From SZUA-287 sp036397975 (GTDB lineage Bacteria; Bacteroidota; Ignavibacteria; UBA10030; UBA6906), in contig DASWHW010000227.1 in NCBI GenBank assembly GCA_036397975.1, forward strand, positions 1 to 12,569: a stretch of DNA of 12,569 nt, given 5' to 3'. The position numbers and the translations under genes were made by a program. Below are positions 12,434 to 12,569 of the stretch, piece after piece. How positions within the stretch are numbered: position 1 is the first letter of the stretch; each line of letters opens with the position of its first letter. Under the pieces are notes generated by a model that was given only the letters and a program-made list of their open reading frames with translations, was not told where the DNA came from and made no database searches.

Positions 12434-12569
12434 TGATCCCCAATTTCAGTAGCAGTTTGATTTAGAGTCCACGCCGTCAAACTGTAGCCGATTCTGCCGT
12501 TTCCTGATTCACCTGCAGGGCGAGCCTGGTGGCATAGGTCGCCGGCGGCAGCCCACCGAGGTGCTTCTT
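12434..12569 (-). mobile_element. Right end of a second IS3-family element inserted in IS66 tnpC
   Basis: The - strand reads through the end of an OrfB, then 43 bp of tail with CTCTAAATCAAACTGCTACT and a G-rich tip GGGGATCA, with TGATCCCC at 12434-12441 on the + strand. This is the typical right end of IS3-family elements. IS66 coding sequence resumes at once on the other side. The exact junction may lie a few bases lower (12427-12434), since GGGGATCACGTC is also a plausible tip. The rest of the element is outside the window. Confidence 0.6.
12477..12569 (-). pseudogene. C-terminal end of an IS3-family orfB, cut by the window edge
   Basis: Thirty codons ending at the TGA at 12479-12477 include HLGGLPPATYATRLALQ, which matches the (A/S)LGGLxPxxYA segment that follows the RPHxSL motif at the end of many IS3-family OrfB proteins. 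It differs clearly from the orfB remnant at 141-434, whose equivalent part reads SLKYRTPDDVYF, so the two come from different IS3 subgroups. Whether the full gene is intact cannot be seen. Confidence 0.55.

Noticed and set aside
11830..12480. Complete-looking 216-codon IS66 transposase gene
   Set aside because: The first 15 or so codons come from the tail of an IS3-type element, and the TnpC N-terminal half is missing; reported as a fragment instead.
1..12569. CRISPR array, tRNA, rRNA, riboswitch, toxin-antitoxin or defence system
   Set aside because: No regularly spaced repeats, tRNA-like cloverleaf or conserved RNA motif, and no defence-protein motif was seen on either strand.

Overview
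This window looks like accessory, surface-polysaccharide DNA from a Gram-negative bacterium, most likely a proteobacterium. The evidence is an O-antigen ligase/polymerase-type membrane protein, a GtrA-type lipid-carrier protein, a GT-C membrane glycosyltransferase, and remnants of IS21, IS3, IS481 and IS66 elements. No gene pins down a genus. Base composition is mosaic: the outer IS remnants and the GT2-gtrA pair look GC-rich, while the SGNH gene and the intergenic stretches around 500-860 and 3680-3810 look AT-rich.

Layout. Positions 1-140 are the right end of an IS21-type element (istB tail plus terminal repeats) sitting inside an IS3-family orfB whose 3' part continues to 434. After a non-coding stretch comes an SGNH/GDSL-type membrane-anchored protein (864-1985, +), whose 3' end carries a 35-bp tandem duplication. 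A scar of an IS481-type transposase (about 2025-2217, -) follows. Next are a GT-C (ArnT/PMT-like) glycosyltransferase (2234-3496, -) and, immediately upstream of it, a probable broken methyltransferase tail (about 3520-3760, -). A divergent + strand pair encodes a DPM1-like GT2 (3951-4964) and GtrA (4961-5344), coupled by a TTGA overlap. The rest of the cluster is on the - strand and, in transcription order, is: O-antigen ligase/polymerase (11512-10259), NodB-type polysaccharide deacetylase (10195-9164), zinc-ribbon SAM methyltransferase (9120-8137), a GC-rich unexplained gap, GT4 glycosyltransferase (7804-6674) and membrane GT2 (6518-5385). The right edge is an IS66 tnpC fragment (11788-about 12433) interrupted by another IS3-family element that runs off the window.

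How the genes may work together (inference). The GT4 and membrane GT2 would build a lipid-linked glycan in or at the cytoplasm. The methyltransferase, deacetylase and SGNH protein would modify it. The ligase/polymerase would polymerise or transfer it in the periplasm. The DPM1-like GT2, GtrA and the neighbouring GT-C protein could form a charge-flip-transfer side-branch module, in which a sugar is loaded on a polyprenyl phosphate, moved across the membrane and transferred on the outer face. No priming transferase, Wzx flippase, Wza/Wzc export protein or exosortase is visible, so the window holds only part of a pathway.

No wholly new system stands out. The strongest unusual features are IS-within-IS nests at both edges, two short tandem duplications that change reading frames, and the divergent GT2-GtrA/GT-C arrangement. 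All family assignments come from reading motifs by eye, with no database search.
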